Of a DNA stretch of 64,000 bases, positions 42,496 through 50,308 are shown piece by piece; positions within the stretch are counted from its first letter, which is position 1; each line of letters starts with the position of its first letter. The notes beneath the pieces are model-generated. The model searched no databases, had not been told where the DNA came from, and saw nothing but the letters and a program-made list of their open reading frames with translations. This DNA is from Hyphomicrobiales bacterium (GTDB lineage: Bacteria > Pseudomonadota > Alphaproteobacteria > Rhizobiales > Rhizobiaceae), in assembly GCA_900473745.1 (NCBI GenBank), contig UCMW01000001.1, positions 93,091 through 157,090 on the forward strand. The letters run 5' to 3'. Position numbers and translations under genes: made by a program.

Positions 42496-42822
42496 GGCTA
42501 TGTTCCGTCCAGACTGAGGAAAGGATTTTGGAGTGTTCAGGATGCATCGGCGCCGCTCCCGCAGCGCGAGGCGCTCAGCCGCGAAGGCTCGCGAGTGCCC
42601 CTTGAACGCGCGCGAAGAAGCGTGCCGGCAGACGCTTGTGGTCCTGCAGCACGATGAACTGGTTCGCGAGGCATCCGAATTTCGATCCCATGAGCGGCGT
42701 CATACCAGTTTTCATGAATGTCGGCAATTGGTTCGAGCGTCTTGTGACATGTGACTGTCATGAAGCTTTCGTGCAAGCATGCTTGATCATCGTCAGTATC
42801 TTACCCTCTCGGAACCCGCGCC
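42496..42822. other. leuC/ppk2 divergent region
   Basis: This 327-bp divergent gap holds no convincing gene; short frames on both strands lack conserved features. The half next to leuC is an Arg-codon-rich GC stretch with no clear signal. The half next to ppk2 has a TGACA-N6-TGTCA inverted repeat (42745-42760), a Pho-box-like site (42755-42772) and a perfect 12-bp palindrome CAAGCATGCTTG (42774-42785). Confidence 0.5.
42755..42772 (+). promoter_or_regulatory. Pho-box-like site before ppk2
   Basis: CTGTCAT-GAAG-CTTTCGT resembles a PhoB box (two CTGTCAT-type repeats separated by 4 bp). The first repeat matches 7/7 and the second 5/7. It lies about 50 bases before the ppk2 start. Phosphate-starvation control of polyphosphate metabolism is plausible. 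Confidence 0.4.
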
Positions 42823-43716
42823 ATGAACGAAGAGATCCACCGCATCAAGACCGAACTCCTCGACAGCTTCGACGAGGAGCTGGAACAGCAGCTGGACGAG
42901 GATCGTCTGGACGAACTTGTCGCCGACGGCATGTCCGAACCCATGATCGACCGGAAGATCTACTTCCGCGAACTGTTTCGCCTACAGCATGAGCTCGTGC
43001 GCCTGCAGGATTGGGTTCAGTACAAGAAGCTGAAAATGGTCGTGCTCTTCGAAGGGCGCGACTCGGCCGGCAAGGGCGGTGCGATCAAACGCGTGACGCA
43101 GCGGCTCAACCCGCGCGTTTGTAGGGTCGTGGCCCTGCCGGCGCCCACCGAGCGCGAGCGCAGCCAGTGGTATTTCCAGCGCTATGTGCAGCATCTGCCA
43201 ATGGCCGGCGAAATGGTCCTCTTCGATCGGTCCTGGTATAATCGCGCTGGCGTCGAACGCGTGATGGGCTTCTGCACGCCGGACCAGGTGGAAGAATTCT
43301 TCCGCGACGTCCCGGAATTCGAACGCATGCTGGTGCGTTCCGGCATCATACTGGTCAAATACTGGTTCTCGATCACCGACGAGGAGCAGGAGTTCCGCTT
43401 CCGCATGCGCATCAACGATCCGCTGAAGCAGTGGAAGCTGTCGCCGATGGATCTCGAAAGCCGGGTACACTGGGAAGATTATACCCGGGCCAAGGAAGAG
43501 ATGCTGGAACGCACACATATTCCGGAAGCGCCTTGGTGGGTCGTGCAGGCGGTCGACAAGAAGAAGGCGCGGCTCAACATGATCGCCCATCTCCTGTCGC
43601 AGGTGCCCTACGAAAATGTGCCGAAGGAGACGATCGAGCTTCCGGCGCGTGTGCGAAACAGCGACTACATCCGCCATCCGATTCCGCCGGAAATGTATGT
43701 GCCGGAACAGTACTGA
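42823..43716 (+). CDS. ppk2: Polyphosphate kinase 2
   Basis: The 297-residue PPK2 family enzyme transfers phosphate between polyphosphate and nucleotides. Walker A is EGRDSAGKGG (about 77-86) and Walker B is FDRSWYNRAGVE (about 134-145). A lid region RVTQRLNPRVCRVVALPAPTERE lies between them. The length and motifs fit the one-domain class I form, which mainly phosphorylates nucleoside diphosphates (GDP/ADP). The acidic N-terminal 40 residues are a usual extension. It is a single-gene unit. Confidence 0.95.
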   Translation: MNEEIHRIKTELLDSFDEELEQQLDEDRLDELVADGMSEPMIDRKIYFRELFRLQHELVRLQDWVQYKKLKMVVLFEGRDSAGKGGAIKRVTQRLNPRVCRVVALPAPTERERSQWYFQRYVQHLPMAGEMVLFDRSWYNRAGVERVMGFCTPDQVEEFFRDVPEFERMLVRSGIILVKYWFSITDEEQEFRFRMRINDPLKQWKLSPMDLESRVHWEDYTRAKEEMLERTHIPEAPWWVVQAVDKKKARLNMIAHLLSQVPYENVPKETIELPARVRNSDYIRHPIPPEMYVPEQY

Positions 43717-43725
43717 GCTGTTCAA

Positions 43726-44547
43726 TCAGTTCCGGCTGCGAGCCCGCATCCGCTTCTCGAATCCGCGCAGAAGGATCGAAAGGCCGATTGTCAGAACCAG
43801 ATAGACATAGGCCACGATCGAATAGGTTTCGAAGAAGCGGAAGGATCCCGAGGCATAGACCTTTCCCATCTGGGTGATGTCGGCGACACCGAGCACCGAG
43901 ACGAGCGAGGAGTCCTTCACCATCGCGACGAAATCGTTCGAAAGCGGCGGAAAGATCACGCGGACCGCCTGGGGAAAGACCACCAGCCGGAAGCGCTGGC
44001 TGCGGCTGAGGCCGAGCGCCTTGGCCGCCTCGATCTGGCCCTTGTCGATCGACTGGATGCCGGCGCGGAAGATTTCTGCAATGAAGGCGGAATAGCCGAT
44101 CGTCAGTGCGATTATGGCGCGCCACATCAGCGATACGTCGCGTACGACCATGGGGTCGATGAGGCCCGCCGAAACGAGCGGCGTCGTCAGCAGGTTGTAG
44201 AGGGCCACGAAGGCGGGGGCGCCGACGAAGGCGATATAGAACAACAGGACCAGGATTGGGATGCCGCGAACCACTTCCACGTAGAAGCGGGCGGTCTGGC
44301 GCAGGATGACGCTGTCGGACATGCCGAGAAGGGCGATCAGGAGACCGAGCGCCGTCGCCAAGGCAAAGCCGACCAGTGTCACGAATACCGTCACCCAGAG
44401 GCCCTTGGCCACTGTGTTGAACACCTGTGCATAGAGGTCGCTGAAAAAAATGACGGCGGCAAGCGAGATTGCCAAAATCAGGAAGGCGATCAGCCACCAG
44501 GGCCGGTCGCCTTTCTGATCACCCCGAGGAAGGGTCTGGAATGCCAT
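43726..44547 (-). CDS. Polar amino-acid ABC transporter permease
   Basis: The 273-residue membrane protein has about five to six helices and the HisM/GlnP-type inner-membrane signature (EAAKALGLSRSQRFRLVVFPQAVRVIFPPLSNDF), including the EAA motif for ATPase contact. It forms the channel for an amino-acid importer with the binding protein encoded just upstream. The cognate ATPase gene is not adjacent, so a shared or distant ATPase must be used. Confidence 0.93.
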   Translation of the reverse strand: MAFQTLPRGDQKGDRPWWLIAFLILAISLAAVIFFSDLYAQVFNTVAKGLWVTVFVTLVGFALATALGLLIALLGMSDSVILRQTARFYVEVVRGIPILVLLFYIAFVGAPAFVALYNLLTTPLVSAGLIDPMVVRDVSLMWRAIIALTIGYSAFIAEIFRAGIQSIDKGQIEAAKALGLSRSQRFRLVVFPQAVRVIFPPLSNDFVAMVKDSSLVSVLGVADITQMGKVYASGSFRFFETYSIVAYVYLVLTIGLSILLRGFEKRMRARSRN

Positions 44548-44584
44548 CAGTCACCCGCCTTCAGGTCGCAGGGACGGTTCCGGC

Positions 44585-45385
44585 TCATTCGCCCATCTTG
44601 TAATCGAGGAACCACTTCTTGTTGAGCGCGTCGAGCGTGCCGTCGGCCTTCATGGCGGCGATGGCGGCATTGACGGGTGCAACGAGGTCCGAGCCCTTCG
44701 GGAAGATGAAACCGAAGTCTTCGGAGCCGAGCGGCCCGCCGATCAGCTTCAGGCCGCCCTGCGAGGCGTCGACATAACCCTTGCCGGCAGTGCCGTCCGT
44801 CAGAACGACGTCGACGTCACCGGTCTTGAGGGCCTGAACCGTGGCACCGAAGGTTTCGAACAGCTTGATCCGCGGGTTCTGCTCGTTGCCATCCAGGATT
44901 TCGTAGACCGCCGTGTAGAAGGGCGTGGTGCCAGGCTGCGCGCCGACCAATCCGTCCTTGAACTCGGCGAAGGTCTTGCCTTCGCTAAAGCGGCTTTCGT
45001 CGCCGCGGACCAGCATGAACTGTTCCGAGCGCATATAGGGATCGGAGAAGTCCACCTTCTCCTTGCGGTCTTCCTTGATGGTGATCCCGGTCATGCCGAT
45101 CTGGTACTGGTCGTCGGAGACGGCCTGGATCATCGCGTCCCATGAGGTGTTCTGATATTCGACCTTGAAGTTCAGACGCTTGGCGATCTCGTTCATCGCG
45201 TCGTATTCCCAGCCGATCTGCTGGCCCGATTTCGGATCGACGAACTGTAGCGGCGGGTAGGCGTTTTCGGTCACGACCACGACGGCCTTGCCGCCGAGGT
45301 CCGGCAGGTCATTGGCGTGGGCGGCGGCTACAGGCAGCAGGGCAAGGGCGGACAGACCGGCAAGGACAGCGCGGCGGAACAGCAT
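44585..45385 (-). CDS. Amino-acid ABC transporter substrate-binding protein
   Basis: The 266-residue protein has a Sec signal peptide ([24 protein letters not shown]) and an SBP_bac_3 domain. The family blocks [51 protein letters not shown] and [17 protein letters not shown] are present. It binds a polar amino acid or related compound in the periplasm. The start at 45385 has a GGGAG site; an upstream start at 45469 would bury the signal peptide. The permease gene follows after 37 bases. Confidence 0.93.
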   Translation of the reverse strand: MLFRRAVLAGLSALALLPVAAAHANDLPDLGGKAVVVVTENAYPPLQFVDPKSGQQIGWEYDAMNEIAKRLNFKVEYQNTSWDAMIQAVSDDQYQIGMTGITIKEDRKEKVDFSDPYMRSEQFMLVRGDESRFSEGKTFAEFKDGLVGAQPGTTPFYTAVYEILDGNEQNPRIKLFETFGATVQALKTGDVDVVLTDGTAGKGYVDASQGGLKLIGGPLGSEDFGFIFPKGSDLVAPVNAAIAAMKADGTLDALNKKWFLDYKMGE

Positions 45386-45586
45386 GGAAATCTCCCGAAT
45401 TGTGGCAGCGCAGACTGTCACATCTTGTTCCGTGCTGGCAAGGACCACGGGTCTCGCATCACGGCACATCTGTGCATTTTCGTTTCAGAGAAGATCGTGC
45501 CGGCGATGCATTTTTTCCCGGCTCCACAGTAAGGCATCCTGTCCGGCGATCCCGCACCGAGGCTCCTCCAGGTGCAGCATCAACGA

Positions 45587-45616
45587 GAGAGCCGCTCCTT
45601 GTTCGGAGCGGCTCTC
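45587..45616. terminator. Hairpin downstream of the aldo/keto reductase
   Basis: A perfect 12-bp stem (45587-45598 with 45605-45616, loop of 6) lies after the aldo/keto reductase stop. There is no T tract on either side, so it could be a weak terminator or a transcript-stabilising structure. Confidence 0.55.
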
Positions 45617-45649
45617 GCAGATCAGCTCGCCTGTCGTGTCACACGTGAA

Positions 45650-46480
45650 TCAGAAGGTCGCAGTCTTCGGATCAGGTCCGATACGTGCTCCTGCATTGTC
45701 CAGGCCGTTCAGCTTTTCCAGGTCTTCCGCAGAGAGTTTGAAATCGAAAACCTTGAAGTTTTCTGCGATTCGCGACGGCGTAACCGATTTGGGGATGACC
45801 ACCAGGCCGTTGTCGATATGCCAGCGGATGATCACCTGGGCCGGCGTGCGACCGAGCTTGCGCGCGATGTCTGCAATCACGGGATTGCCGAGCAGCTTGC
45901 CCTGACCGAGAGGGCTCCAGGACTGGGTCGCGATCTTGTGTTTTTCGTGAAAAGCCCGCGTTTCGCGCTGCTGGAAATCCGGGTGCAGTTCGATCTGGTT
46001 GATGACAGGGACGACACCTGTCTCCGCGACGATCCTCTCGATGTGCTCGGGGTAGAAGTTCGAGACGCCGATCGACTTTGCACGGCCTTCTTCCTTCAGC
46101 TTCACGAAGGCTTTCCAGGTGTCGACAAAGAGCCCGCGATGCGCCGACGGCCAGTGAATGAGGTAGAGGTCGACATAGTCGGTCCCCAGTCGCTTCAGGC
46201 TCGCATCGAAGGCTCTCAGGGTCTGGTCATAGCCTTGTTCGTTGTTCCAGAGTTTGGTCGTCAGGAAGATGTCCGAGCGTGCCAGGCCGGATTGGCGAAT
46301 GCCCTCGCCGACGCCTTCCTCGTTCTCGTAGACGGCAGCCGTATCGACATGGCGATAACCTGCGTCCAGGGCGGCCTTCACGGCCGGGGCCGCCTCGTCA
46401 TTCGGGGTCTGCCAGACGCCGAGACCCACCTGGGGAATACGAGCGCCGTCGTTCAAGGTGATATGGGTTTGGTCTGTCAT
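45650..46480 (-). CDS. Aldo/keto reductase (2,5-diketogluconate-reductase type)
   Basis: The 276-residue TIM-barrel NADPH oxidoreductase has the AKR catalytic region GYRHVDTAAVYENEEGVG (Asp and Tyr), DLYLIHWPS (His) and the cofactor site RWHIDNGLVVIPKSVTPSRIAENFKVFDF. It is closest to the DkgA/DkgB (AKR5) type, which acts on diketogluconate, methylglyoxal and other carbonyls. The substrate cannot be fixed from context. Confidence 0.92.
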   Translation of the reverse strand: MTDQTHITLNDGARIPQVGLGVWQTPNDEAAPAVKAALDAGYRHVDTAAVYENEEGVGEGIRQSGLARSDIFLTTKLWNNEQGYDQTLRAFDASLKRLGTDYVDLYLIHWPSAHRGLFVDTWKAFVKLKEEGRAKSIGVSNFYPEHIERIVAETGVVPVINQIELHPDFQQRETRAFHEKHKIATQSWSPLGQGKLLGNPVIADIARKLGRTPAQVIIRWHIDNGLVVIPKSVTPSRIAENFKVFDFKLSAEDLEKLNGLDNAGARIGPDPKTATF

Positions 46481-46632
46481 TTTCGAAGTCTCCGGATCGG
46501 GAAGGTGGGGCGCTTGGCGCGAAATCGATGGCGGCGACGAGGGAGCGCAGGACGCGCTGGTCGCTGTTTCCTATCTAGGCGTGCTCGCGCTCGATGAAAG
46601 AGGCAGACTTTCCAAAATCCCTTAAGGCTTCA

Positions 46633-47190
46633 TCAGAGAACCTGAAGCACTGTCCTGGGGCTCAGATGGGGCAACAGGCGGCGCATGTCACGCGGGCTGA
46701 TTGCCACACAGCCTTCTGTCGGTGTGTAGCCGGGCCTCGCGATATGAAAGAATATCGCCGAGCCGCACTGACGCTTCCGGCTGCGCAGGTTCCAGTCGGG
46801 GACGATGCAGACGTCGTAGAGTTCGTCTTGGCGCTGAAGCTTTTCATGGCTGGGCCCGAAGGGTGATCGAACCGGGCGATTGTAATTCGGGTCGCTGACG
46901 GCATCACACCAGAGCATGTTGGGCTGTGACCGGCGCATGGTCAGCGGCGAGAGAGGCCACGGGCCGCGGTCACCACGACGATAGGCAAACAGCAGCGGCA
47001 TCGCGGCAATCGGCGTTGCGCCATCGCCTTCTCGCTTTCGGCTGGTGCGCCCCCCGCGTCCCAAGGCTGCGGGAAAGGTCAGGTGTCCGGCCTGCAGGAT
47101 CGCTCGTTTCTGGTCTCGCGGAGCGGGCCGGACGACCAGGCGGGTGATGGTCCCGCCGACCTTTCGCGACGCCTTCGGCCTCTTGGTCAC
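46633..47190 (-). CDS. L,D-transpeptidase (YkuD) family protein
   Basis: This 185-residue protein has the YkuD catalytic signature, with H149 and C161 in IFFHIARPGY-TPTEGCVAIS, and a basic N-terminus. Enzymes of this family make 3-3 cross-links in peptidoglycan or attach proteins to it. Rhizobiales are rich in them because of polar growth. No signal peptide or anchor is visible, so export is unclear; a start further upstream is not obvious. The catalytic-domain assignment is solid. Confidence 0.85.
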   Translation of the reverse strand: MTKRPKASRKVGGTITRLVVRPAPRDQKRAILQAGHLTFPAALGRGGRTSRKREGDGATPIAAMPLLFAYRRGDRGPWPLSPLTMRRSQPNMLWCDAVSDPNYNRPVRSPFGPSHEKLQRQDELYDVCIVPDWNLRSRKRQCGSAIFFHIARPGYTPTEGCVAISPRDMRRLLPHLSPRTVLQVL

Positions 47191-47313
47191 GACTTTTTGC
47201 CTTATTCGTGATTATTGTTGTATTCTTTGCCCTTAAAGAGCTGCGAGTAAGGCTTACATGCGGTGCACGCGGGCAACAAGGCCCAATGACTGACCATTCT
47301 GGAAGGACGACGG

Positions 47314-47997
47314 ATGACGACGCGGACCATTCTGCTGGTGGATGATGACGATGATCTGAGGCAGATCCTGGTCGAGCAGCTCTCGCTCTATGAGGAGTTT
47401 TCGATCCTTCAGGAAAGCAACGCCACCCGTGCCATGCAGACTGCAAAGTCGGCCCAGATCGATTTGATGATCATGGATGTGGGTCTACCCGACATGGATG
47501 GACGTGAAGCGGTCAAGCTTCTGCGCAAGGGTGGGTTCAAATCCCCGGTCATTATGCTGACCGGGCATGACACGGATTCCGATACGATCCTGGGGCTCGA
47601 AGCCGGCGCAAACGACTATGTGACGAAGCCGTTCCGCTTCGCCGTTCTGCTTGCCCGCATCCGTGCGCAGTTGCGTCAGTTCGAGCAGAGCGAGGACGCA
47701 ACGTTCGGCGTCGGTCCCTATCTTTTCAAGCCGAGCCAGAAGCTGCTCACCACCGATGACGGCAAGAAAATCCGTCTAACGGAAAAGGAATCGGCGATCA
47801 TCCGCTATCTCTACCGTGCGGGGCAGAAGGTCGTTACGCGCGACGTTCTGCTGGAGGAGGTCTGGGGCTACAATTCCGGCGTTACCACCCACACGCTGGA
47901 AACGCATGTCTATCGTCTGCGCCAGAAGATCGAACGCGATCCGTCCAATGCAGAAATCCTGGTGACCGAAAACGGCGGCTACAAGATCGTCCCCTGA
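47314..47997 (+). CDS. OmpR-type response regulator
   Basis: The 227-residue protein has a receiver domain (phosphoacceptor D55 in IMDVGLPD, acidic pocket DDDDD near residue 10, LTGHD and KPF). It ends in a winged-helix OmpR DNA-binding domain (LTEKESAIIRYLYRAGQKVVTRDVLLEEVWGYNSGVTTHTLETHVYRLRQKIE). No histidine kinase is adjacent, so it is an orphan regulator. Its target genes and partner kinase are unknown; a CenR-like envelope role is possible but unproven. Confidence 0.93.
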   Translation: MTTRTILLVDDDDDLRQILVEQLSLYEEFSILQESNATRAMQTAKSAQIDLMIMDVGLPDMDGREAVKLLRKGGFKSPVIMLTGHDTDSDTILGLEAGANDYVTKPFRFAVLLARIRAQLRQFEQSEDATFGVGPYLFKPSQKLLTTDDGKKIRLTEKESAIIRYLYRAGQKVVTRDVLLEEVWGYNSGVTTHTLETHVYRLRQKIERDPSNAEILVTENGGYKIVP

Positions 47998-48123
47998 CGG
48001 TCTCTGCTCTCCACACGATATCGGGGATGAGGATGGCCAGCGGGTCGTCACTCTCCCCGTTTTGCGTTATGCATCTCAGCCTGTGGGCATCATGACCAGC
48101 CCATGCGCAGCAGAGGACATGCA

Positions 48124-48579
48124 ATGGCACTCAGCGACGATATCGAGCTCTTGTCCGCCTTGCCGCTGTTTTCCGGGCTGGACAATGATCAGCTGAGACT
48201 CATCGCATTCGGCGCGGAACATCGGCAGGTGGCGGCTGGGCAGGCGCTCTTTCGCGAGAAAGCGCCGGCAGAATGCGCCTATGTCGTCGCGAGAGGCGAG
48301 ATCGAGCTTTACGTGATCGCCAGAGACGGCAAGCCGCATCTGGAAGCGCGTGTCGGACCCGGCGTCATGCTTTCAGAACTGGCTCTCGTCACGATGGTCG
48401 AGCGCAAATACACGGCTGTTGCCGCCACAGATGTCGACGTCATTCGCATCACTCGCGCGTTGTTCCATCGCCTGCTGGAAGAGTATCCGCAAATGGCGCG
48501 ACAGGTGGAAAGTCGGATCAAGCAGTCCCTGGCAGCCCTGATCGAGGGCACGGAAGCGCTCGCGCCGCGGTTCAGCTAG
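48124..48579 (+). CDS. Single-domain cyclic-nucleotide-binding protein
   Basis: This 151-residue protein is one Crp-like cNMP-binding beta-barrel with helices (LSALPLFSGLDNDQLRLIAFGAEH, CAYVVARGEIELYVIA, LEARVGPGVMLSELALVT). There is no DNA-binding domain after it, so it should act by protein interaction. The phosphate-cassette-like GPGVMLSELALV lacks the canonical GE-GxRxA form, so nucleotide binding is uncertain. It follows the orphan response regulator by 126 bases in the same direction. Confidence 0.82.
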   Translation: MALSDDIELLSALPLFSGLDNDQLRLIAFGAEHRQVAAGQALFREKAPAECAYVVARGEIELYVIARDGKPHLEARVGPGVMLSELALVTMVERKYTAVAATDVDVIRITRALFHRLLEEYPQMARQVESRIKQSLAALIEGTEALAPRFS

Positions 48580-48601
48580 ACAGCATTGTATCGATAGCAG
48601 G

Positions 48602-49408
48602 CTATGGGGCGTTGAAGCGGGCTGTTACAGGCACATGGTCCGAAGGCTGCGTCCAGCCTCTCGCTTCCTTGAGAACGGCAACATTTGCCAGAAGCGGTGC
48701 CAGATCGGCCGAGGACCAGATGTGGTCGAGGCGCCGACCCCGGTCGGCTGCCGCCCAGTCTTTTGCCCGGTAACTCCACCAGGTATAGAGTTTTTCCGTT
48801 TCCGGCACGTGTTGACGCATCAGATCCACCCACTTGCCCTGCCGCATGACTTCGAGCAAGCCATCAGTCTCGATCGGCGTATGGCTGATGATCTTGAGCA
48901 TCTGCTTGTGCGACCAGACGTCATGCTCGAGCGGCGCGATATTGAGGTCGCCGACGAGGATCGAGCCGGTATTCGGCTCTGCCTCTGCCGAAAGCGCTTT
49001 CATCTCTTCGACGAAATCGAGCTTGTGTCCGAACTTCGGGTTCAGATCACGGTTCGGTTCGTCGCCGCCGGCGGGGACGTAGAAATTGTGCAGGCGAATG
49101 CGCCGCCCGGCCCATTCGAAGATTGCAGAGATGTGGCGGCTGTCTCCGACGCCGCAATAGTCCTGGCGGTGGTCTTCAGTCAAAGGCAGCTTCGAGCAGA
49201 TCGCCACACCGTGGTAACCTTTCTGGCCGTGGATGACGATGTTGGAATAGCCGAGTTCCGCGATCTCGGCGGCCGGAAACTGGTCGTTCTGGCACTTGAT
49301 CTCCTGCAGGCACAGGATATCTGGGTTTTCCCGCCTCAGGAAATCCAGGACGATCGGCAGGCGCAGGCGCACGGAATTGATGTTCCAGGTGGTAATCGAG
49401 AGTGTCAT
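48602..49408 (-). CDS. xthA: Exodeoxyribonuclease III
   Basis: The 268-residue AP endonuclease/3'-exonuclease removes abasic sites and 3' blocks during base-excision repair. The family blocks are present: ITTWNINSVRLRLP, LCLQEIKCQ (metal-binding Glu), VGDLNIAP (catalytic Asp/Asn) and the C-terminal RRLDHIWSS and PSDHVPV (catalytic His). It is convergent with the cNMP-binding gene. Confidence 0.97.
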   Translation of the reverse strand: MTLSITTWNINSVRLRLPIVLDFLRRENPDILCLQEIKCQNDQFPAAEIAELGYSNIVIHGQKGYHGVAICSKLPLTEDHRQDYCGVGDSRHISAIFEWAGRRIRLHNFYVPAGGDEPNRDLNPKFGHKLDFVEEMKALSAEAEPNTGSILVGDLNIAPLEHDVWSHKQMLKIISHTPIETDGLLEVMRQGKWVDLMRQHVPETEKLYTWWSYRAKDWAAADRGRRLDHIWSSADLAPLLANVAVLKEARGWTQPSDHVPVTARFNAP

Positions 49409-49467
49409 TGCGCCCGCCTTCCCAAATCTTCCGCGTGTGTAGGGGAATTCAGTGGCGATGAACAGAA

Positions 49468-49501
49468 AAAGGCGGCCTAACCGCTCCGGTCAGCCGCCTT
49501 T
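49468..49501 (-). terminator. Terminator of lolA
   Basis: A 9-bp stem (49468-49476 with 49493-49501) carries an inner ACCG/CGGT helix. It is followed on the minus strand by a T run, since plus-strand A residues precede the stem. It is about 24 bases beyond the lolA stop. Confidence 0.88.
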
Positions 49502-49524
49502 CTCCACAATTGGAACGGTTTTCT

Positions 49525-50196
49525 TCAGCCGCCGCGCTTCTGGCCGTGCACTTCGGCGTAAGGGATCTCGAAGACGGTCGGATCGAATTGAACGCCGTTC
49601 TGGACATTGAAGATCATCACAGAGGTGTCCTTCTTCTGGACATCGGTGATCGTCCACTGGCGAAGCTCGAAGCTCTTCGGATCGAACATCAGCGTAATGG
49701 TCGAATCGCCGAATATGGTGCGGTCGCCGAGCACGATCGTCGTGAGATCCGCTTCCTGCTTCACGTCACGGACCATCTGGTTGCCGAGGTCGATGCGTTC
49801 GGAAAGAAGCAGGCTGAGCGGCGTCTTGTTCAGGGGGTAGAGATCCCAGGTCTTCAGCTTGGTGTTGCCGATGACGACATTCTTGCCGTCGGAAATCACG
49901 CGCATCGGCGAGGGCTTCTCGTAGTTGAAACGCAGCTTGCCGGGGCGCTGGATGAAGAACTTGCCGCCGGTCTGTTCGCCGCGCGGACCGAATTGGACGA
50001 ATTCGCCCATCATGGTCTTCACGCTGGAGAAGTGGTCGGCGATCTGCTGGGCTGCACCGGTGGCCGCGAAGCTCGGAAAGGGCATGGCCGCGCAAGCCAT
50101 CAGGGCCGCGGTTCCAAGGACGAACTGGCGACGGCTGGTCATCACCGGCATGCGGGCATCGCGTTCGGTTTTGTCAATCATGCGGTACTCCTTCAT
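49525..50196 (-). CDS. lolA: Outer-membrane lipoprotein carrier protein LolA
   Basis: The protein of up to 223 residues carries lipoproteins across the periplasm. The LolA fold is indicated by QIADHFSSVKTMMGEFVQFGPRGEQTGGKFFIQRPGKLRFNYEKP. The signal region TSRRQFVLGTAALMACAAMPFPSFAA holds a twin-arginine motif, so export may be by Tat. Starts at 50196, 50181 or nearer the signal are possible; the short polar leader before the RR motif is not decisive. It follows ftsK on the minus strand. Confidence 0.93.
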   Translation of the reverse strand: MKEYRMIDKTERDARMPVMTSRRQFVLGTAALMACAAMPFPSFAATGAAQQIADHFSSVKTMMGEFVQFGPRGEQTGGKFFIQRPGKLRFNYEKPSPMRVISDGKNVVIGNTKLKTWDLYPLNKTPLSLLLSERIDLGNQMVRDVKQEADLTTIVLGDRTIFGDSTITLMFDPKSFELRQWTITDVQKKDTSVMIFNVQNGVQFDPTVFEIPYAEVHGQKRGG

Positions 50197-50308
50197 ATGC
50201 GCACGGTCTCGCCGAAAAAGGCGGCGGCTTCATGGCCATGAATGCCAGTGCCGCTGCGGCAACTCGTCTCGAGGCCCTGTTGTTCCATTCTGGAACCCGG
50301 ACGGTGAG

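Noticed and set aside
42537..42776. Small minus-strand frame between leuC and ppk2
   Set aside because: No ribosome-binding site or conserved features; the C-terminal part is Arg/Ser-rich GC sequence. It is likely non-coding.
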